Assembly (NCBI RefSeq): GCF_001667585.1
Contig: NZ_LZJZ01000104.1
Span: 62,001 to 126,000, forward strand
Length of the DNA stretch: 64,000 nt
Direction of reading: 5' to 3'
From: Mycobacterium sp. E2733
GTDB taxonomy: Bacteria > Actinomycetota > Actinomycetes > Mycobacteriales > Mycobacteriaceae
Positions 60,127-64,000 of the stretch are shown here, one piece after another; positions within the stretch are counted from its first letter, which is position 1; each line of letters opens with the position of its first letter. A program made the translations under genes and the position numbers. The notes below the pieces were generated by a model. The model was not told the origin of the DNA, did no database searches, and saw nothing but the letters and a program-made list of their open reading frames with translations.

Positions 60127-60555
60127 ATGGCCCCGAAGAAGAAAGTCGTTGGGCTGATCAAGCTGCAGATCGTGGCGGGGCAGGCCAACCCTGCGCCGCC
60201 GGTCGGCCCCGCGCTCGGCCAGCACGGCGTCAACATCATGGAGTTCTGCAAGGCCTACAACGCCGCCACCGAAAACCAGCGCGGCCAGGTCATCCCGGTG
60301 GAGATCACGGTCTACGAGGACCGCAGCTTCACCTTCGCGCTCAAGACGCCGCCCGCCGCCAAGCTGCTGCTCAAGGCCGCCGGCGTGGGCAAGGGCTCGG
60401 CCGAGCCGCACAAGAACAAGGTTGCCAAGGTCACCTGGGACCAGGTTCGTGAGATCGCCGAGACCAAGAAGACCGATCTCAACGCCAACGACATCGACGC
60501 GGCCGCCAAGATCATCGCCGGCACCGCCCGGTCGATGGGGATCACCGTCGAATAG
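60127..60555 (+). CDS. rplK: 50S ribosomal protein L11
   Basis: A 142-residue L11 starting MAPKKKVVGLIKLQI, with the thiopeptide-site segment ANPAPPVGPALGQHGVNIMEFCKAYN and C-terminal RNA-binding domain ending ARSMGITVE. Confidence 0.97.
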   Translation: MAPKKKVVGLIKLQIVAGQANPAPPVGPALGQHGVNIMEFCKAYNAATENQRGQVIPVEITVYEDRSFTFALKTPPAAKLLLKAAGVGKGSAEPHKNKVAKVTWDQVREIAETKKTDLNANDIDAAAKIIAGTARSMGITVE

Positions 60556-60568
60556 CAGTACAAGACAC

Positions 60569-60604
60569 CGTGGGAGGGCCAGCTTCGGCCCGCTGCTAAC
60601 CACG
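60569..60604 (+). promoter_or_regulatory. Probable L1 autoregulatory RNA structure
   Basis: Between rplK and rplA, CGTGG/CCACG outer arms enclose a GGGCC/GGCCC stem with an asymmetric GGA…GCTGCTAA internal loop. This resembles the 23S rRNA L1-site mimic used by ribosomal protein L1 to control its own operon; the assignment is by shape only. Confidence 0.4.
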
Positions 60605-60629
60605 ACCCAACACCCGATTGGATGAATCA

Positions 60630-61337
60630 ATGAGCAAGAACAGCAAGGCATACCGCGCCGCCGCCGAGAAGGTGGACCGCAACAACCTCTACAGCCCGCT
60701 CGAGGCGGCCAAGCTCGCCAAGGAGACCGCGTCGGCCAAGCAGGACGCGACCGTCGAGGTCGCGATCCGGCTCGGCGTCGACCCCCGCAAGGCGGACCAG
60801 ATGGTCCGCGGCACGGTCAACCTGCCGCACGGCACCGGTAAGACCGCCCGCGTCGCGGTGTTCGCGGTCGGCGACAAGGCCGAGCAGGCACAGGCCGCCG
60901 GCGCGGACATAGTCGGCAGCGACGACCTGATCGAGAAGATCCAGGGCGGTTTCCTGGACTTCGACGCCGCGATCGCGACCCCCGACCAGATGGCCAAGGT
61001 CGGCCGCATCGCTCGCGTGCTCGGCCCGCGCGGCCTGATGCCGAACCCCAAGACGGGAACCGTCACTCCCGACGTCGCCAAGGCCGTTGCCGACATCAAG
61101 GGCGGCAAGATCAACTTCCGCATCGACAAGCAGGCCAACCTGCACTTCGTCATCGGCAAGGCGTCCTTCGACGAGAAGGCCCTCGCCGAGAACTACGGTG
61201 CCGCGCTAGACGAGGTGTTGCGGCTCAAGCCGTCCGCGTCCAAGGGCCGCTACCTGAAGAAGATCACCGTGTCGACGACCACGGGCCCGGGCATCCCGGT
61301 GGACCCGTCCGTCACCCGCAACTTCGCGGAAGCGTAG
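60630..61337 (+). CDS. rplA: 50S ribosomal protein L1
   Basis: A 235-residue L1 starting MSKNSKAYRAAAEKV, with the family motifs VEVAIRLGVDPRKADQ, VLGPRGLMPNPKTGTV and INFRIDKQANLHFVIGK. Confidence 0.97.
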   Translation: MSKNSKAYRAAAEKVDRNNLYSPLEAAKLAKETASAKQDATVEVAIRLGVDPRKADQMVRGTVNLPHGTGKTARVAVFAVGDKAEQAQAAGADIVGSDDLIEKIQGGFLDFDAAIATPDQMAKVGRIARVLGPRGLMPNPKTGTVTPDVAKAVADIKGGKINFRIDKQANLHFVIGKASFDEKALAENYGAALDEVLRLKPSASKGRYLKKITVSTTTGPGIPVDPSVTRNFAEA

Positions 61338-61342
61338 CGGCG

Positions 61343-61357
61343 GCCGCCGGTGGCGGC
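61343..61357. terminator. GC hairpin after rplA
   Basis: GCCGCC-GGT-GGCGGC follows the rplA stop by five bases, in the 41-base gap before the convergent sigma-factor gene. Confidence 0.45.
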
Positions 61358-61378
61358 GCTCTCAGACCCGTTAAGCGG

Positions 61379-62596
61379 CTACCCGCCGCACTCGGCGATG
61401 CGCCGGCGCAGGAAGTCGCGGCCCGGCTCGGAACCGTTGGCCTGCAACGCTTCTCGGTACCAGGTGACGGCATCGGCCGGTCTTCCCGCTCGCCGAAGCA
61501 GGTCGGCGCGCACGGTCGCGACCAGATTTGAGCGGCCCAGCCGGGGGTCGTGCGCCACCTCGTCCAGGGCGGCTAGGCCCGCATCGGGCCCGTCGCGGAA
61601 GCCGACCGCCAGGGCGCGATTGGCGCGCACGACCGGCGAGTCGGTCAGCTGCAGCAGCCGATCGTAGGCTGCGCAGATGGTGATCCAGTCCGTCTGGTCC
61701 CAGGACGGCGCCGTCGCGTGCAGCGCGGCGATCACCGCCTGCGGCAGATAGGGGCCCGTCGAACCCTCGGCCCGGCGTAACCGGTCCAGCCCCCGGGCGA
61801 TTCGGTCGCGATCCCATCGGCGGCGGTCCTGCTCCTCGAGGGGCACCAGCATCCCGGTGTCGTCGACCCGGGTGGCGCGTCGCGAATCGTGCAGCAGCAT
61901 CAGGGCGGCCAGCGCGTGGGCCTCGCGCTCGTGTGGCATCAGTGCGCACAGTTCACCGGCCAGCCGGATTCCTTCGTCGCACAGTTCGTCGCGGATCGCC
62001 GACGGGCCCGCCGTGGACCAATATCCCTCGGTGAACACCGAGTAGACGCAACCGAGCACGTGTGGGGTGCGCTCGGGCAGCAGCTCGGCGGGCGGCACGC
62101 GCAGCGGGATGTTGGCGTGCCGAATCTTGTTCTTGGCGCGCGTGATTCGCTGACCGATCGCGGCGTCGGTCTGCAGCAGCGCGCGGGCGATCTCGGTGAC
62201 GGTCAACCCCGACACCAGCCGCAGGGTGAGCGCCAGTTGGGATTGGCGGTCCAGGGCGGGGTGCGCGCAGGTGAACATCATCCGCAGCTCGTCGTCGCGA
62301 ACGGGAGACGGGTCGGTGTGATCGGTGCGCGCCCGGATTTCGTCGATCACGGCCGCCAATTCCTTTCCGGGACGGAGGGATTCGCGGCGCAGGCGGTCGC
62401 GTGCCCGGTTGCGGGCCACGGTCACCAGCCATCCGCCGGGATTGTTTGGCAGTCGGTCGCGGTCCCAGGTGCGAAGGGCCTCGGCGCAGGCTTCCTGGAC
62501 GGCGTCCTCGGCGACGGTGAGGTCGCCGGACCACCGCGCGAGCGCGGCGACGGCGGGTCCCCATTCCCGCCGGAAGACGCCGTCCAGGTCGGACAT
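61379..62596 (-). CDS. ECF sigma factor with long C-terminal domain (DGPF-linked group)
   Basis: A 405-residue ECF-type sigma factor. Region 2 (VAEDAVQEACAEALRTWDRDRLPNNPGGWLVTVARNRARDRLRR) and region 4 (LTLRLVSGLTVTEIARALLQTDAAIGQRITRAKNKI) occupy the first ~175 residues. The rest is a TPR-like extension typical of the ECF group encoded beside YCII/DGPF proteins (ECF42-type). The DGPF partner lies 10 bases upstream in the same operon. No anti-sigma gene is present. Confidence 0.88.
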   Translation of the reverse strand: MSDLDGVFRREWGPAVAALARWSGDLTVAEDAVQEACAEALRTWDRDRLPNNPGGWLVTVARNRARDRLRRESLRPGKELAAVIDEIRARTDHTDPSPVRDDELRMMFTCAHPALDRQSQLALTLRLVSGLTVTEIARALLQTDAAIGQRITRAKNKIRHANIPLRVPPAELLPERTPHVLGCVYSVFTEGYWSTAGPSAIRDELCDEGIRLAGELCALMPHEREAHALAALMLLHDSRRATRVDDTGMLVPLEEQDRRRWDRDRIARGLDRLRRAEGSTGPYLPQAVIAALHATAPSWDQTDWITICAAYDRLLQLTDSPVVRANRALAVGFRDGPDAGLAALDEVAHDPRLGRSNLVATVRADLLRRAGRPADAVTWYREALQANGSEPGRDFLRRRIAECGG

Positions 62597-62606
62597 CGCT
62601 GGTGCT

Positions 62607-63305
62607 TTAGAGTCCCGAGACTCCAGCCAGCTGCCGCACCTGCACGCTCGAGGCGGGAATCATCGAGGCGAGCTTGACTGCCTCGTCGCGGTCCGCGGCG
62701 GCGAGCAGGTAGACGCCGGTGGCGATTTCGGCGCCTTCCACGTATGGCCCGTCGGTGATGAGGACCTCGCCGTCACGCACCCGCACGGTGGTGGCGGTGG
62801 ACCGGTCGTGCAAGGCGGCACCGCCAAGGATGTGATCACCCGCGGCCGCGTGGAGATCGGCGTGCTTTGCCGCCACTGCCTCCCACTCCGGGGTGCCGGG
62901 AGTGTGTGCGGCTTCGGCCGGTTCCAGCAGCAGTGCGAGCCAGTCGTTGCCGGTGAGCTTGCGGGACAGGTCAATTGAGTGGACGGTTGGCCACACTTCC
63001 ACGGCCCCGAACGCGGCGAGCGGGATGTCGCGCGCCAGGGCAAGCGCCTCGTCAAGGTTTTCCGCTTCGAACAGGTAGTAGCCGCAGGCAACCTCCGCTG
63101 CCTCGGCGAAGGGCCCGTCGGTGACAATCGGCGCGTCCGGGCCACCGGTGATCACCACCGCCGAGGCGGCGGGAGCCAGCGCGTCTCCGGCCCGGATCGC
63201 GGCGCCGGCTTTCGCGTGGAAGTTCTCCCACGCCGCCATAGCGGTGGCTGCATCTTCGGGTGTGCGGTGTTGCTCCTGGCCGATCAACAAGGCGAAATAC
63301 TGCAT
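62607..63305 (-). CDS. Double YCII/DGPF-domain protein
   Basis: A 232-residue protein made of two ferredoxin-like YCII repeats, each with a DGP motif (VTDGPFAEAAEVACGYYLFEA and ITDGPYVEGAEIATGVYLLAA). The ATG at 63305 is chosen because GGGAGG lies 8 bases upstream; an earlier GTG overlaps that site. DGPF proteins accompany and probably serve or regulate the adjacent ECF sigma factor. Confidence 0.85.
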   Translation of the reverse strand: MQYFALLIGQEQHRTPEDAATAMAAWENFHAKAGAAIRAGDALAPAASAVVITGGPDAPIVTDGPFAEAAEVACGYYLFEAENLDEALALARDIPLAAFGAVEVWPTVHSIDLSRKLTGNDWLALLLEPAEAAHTPGTPEWEAVAAKHADLHAAAGDHILGGAALHDRSTATTVRVRDGEVLITDGPYVEGAEIATGVYLLAAADRDEAVKLASMIPASSVQVRQLAGVSGL

Positions 63306-63407
63306 GTTCGTCACCTCCCGTAGTGAGCGAAGCCCCGTGCTCCACTCTCTACTTAATCGACGAACGGCGCAGCCTCAATCCGACACCGCGAGATAATCAG
63401 GTCCTGA

Positions 63408-64000
63408 CTAGGCCGCCGCTCCCGGCTTCAGGTACGTCACCAGGCTGACGTCGAGCGCCTCGTCGGTGAAGTAGTGCTCGCACCCGCGCAGGTACTTGAT
63501 GTAGCGGTTGTAGACCTCTTCGGAGGTGACCTCGATGGCCTTGTCCTTGTTCGCCTCGAGGTTGTCACCCCAGATGTGCAGCGTCTTGATGTAGTGCGGT
63601 CGCAGTGAAAGCGGCGCGGGCACAATGAATCCCGCCTTCTCGCCATGGTCGACCATCATCTGGGTGGACGGCAGCCGGCCACCCGGGAAGATCTCGGTGA
63701 TGATGAACTTGATGAACCGGGCCGTCTCGAAGGTCAGCTTCTTGCCGCGGGCGGCGAGGTCGTACGGGTGGTAGCTGACACTGCTCTGCACGGTCATCCG
63801 GCCGTCCTCGGGCATGATGTCGAAAGTCCGCTTGAAGAAGTCGTCGTAGTTCTCGTGCCCGAAGTGCTCGAATGCCTCGATCGACACGATGCGGTCGACG
63901 GGCTCGTTGAAGTCCTCCCAGTTCTGCAACCGCACCTCGCGCGACCGATCGGTGTCGATTGAGCCCAGCACCTGCTCACAGCGGGCGTGCTGGTTCTTGG
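63408..64000 (-). CDS. mmaA4: Mycolic acid methyltransferase, MmaA4-like (5' end outside window)
   Basis: The frame is open to the right window edge and lacks the N-terminal part. It shows KNQHARCEQVLGSIDTDRS, VDRIVSIEAFEHFGHENYDDFF, VSYHPYDLAARGKKL, FETARFIKFIITEIFPGGRLPSTQMM and LVTYLKPGAAA, which match MmaA4 (Hma) from memory. MmaA4 makes the hydroxy-mycolate precursor of keto- and methoxy-mycolates. Its place after rplA equals that of Rv0642c. Confidence 0.9.
   Translation of the reverse strand, partial: KNQHARCEQVLGSIDTDRSREVRLQNWEDFNEPVDRIVSIEAFEHFGHENYDDFFKRTFDIMPEDGRMTVQSSVSYHPYDLAARGKKLTFETARFIKFIITEIFPGGRLPSTQMMVDHGEKAGFIVPAPLSLRPHYIKTLHIWGDNLEANKDKAIEVTSEEVYNRYIKYLRGCEHYFTDEALDVSLVTYLKPGAAA

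Overview
The window is chromosomal DNA of a slow-growing, non-tuberculous Mycobacterium. Codon use is strongly GC-rich. Landmarks are mycolic-acid genes (hadABC, an mmaA4-type gene at the right edge, an extra cmaA1-like gene), F420-type enzymes, many P450s and lipoproteins, and gene orders that I recall from M. tuberculosis: lpqN–GH92–flippase (Rv0583c–Rv0585c), galTK, recDBC, then echA3–Rv0633c–glyoxalase II–vapB-like–tRNAs–rpmG2–hadABC–secE–nusG–rplK–rplA–mmaA4 (Rv0629c–Rv0642c). I see no phage, IS element or CRISPR array.

Layout. 1–4760: a four-gene lipid operon, with the end of an acyl-AMP ligase/ACP/thioester-reductase protein, a ferritin-like di-iron candidate, an EphD-like epoxide hydrolase and a [2Fe-2S] flavoprotein reductase. 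4800–10200: metal and stress genes, namely a divergent Nramp transporter behind an IdeR/MntR-like box, a CDF exporter, small exported or membrane proteins, two copper-type (RicR-like) palindromes, two DosR-like boxes, a TudS-related desulfidase and a tandem-rubrerythrin lipoprotein. 10200–21500: hydrolases, a lipoprotein, an MFS pump, a NYN RNase, CYP135B1-like and CYP125-like P450s, a flavin monooxygenase, and a MerR regulator with its divergent partner genes. 21600–34300: a FUSC membrane protein broken by a 19-bp tandem duplication, galT–galK–Mut7-C, a zinc-ribbon/PAS-ANTAR pair, a truncated lpqN, a GH92 mannosidase and a pseudokinase-containing flippase. 34400–46230: a methyltransferase, a TVP38-type protein, a DUF2235 + phospholipase-D-like pair, and recC–recB–recD. 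46380–53830: an accessory block absent from the M. tuberculosis order I remember (acyltransferase, SRPBCC, cmaA1-like, nitroreductase, cyanase, patatin, and a molybdopterin oxidoreductase lacking the N-terminal Fe-S cysteines). 53880–64000: conserved housekeeping and mycolate genes with an ECF sigma factor/DGPF module inserted before mmaA4.

The most interesting material is the left-edge lipid operon, which has the parts for activating, oxidising, hydrolysing and reductively releasing an acyl chain. Next is the 7.9–9.2 kb segment, where copper-type and hypoxia-type operators lie next to each other around tiny genes. Gene names and synteny rest on motif recognition and memory of reference genomes; no database search was run.
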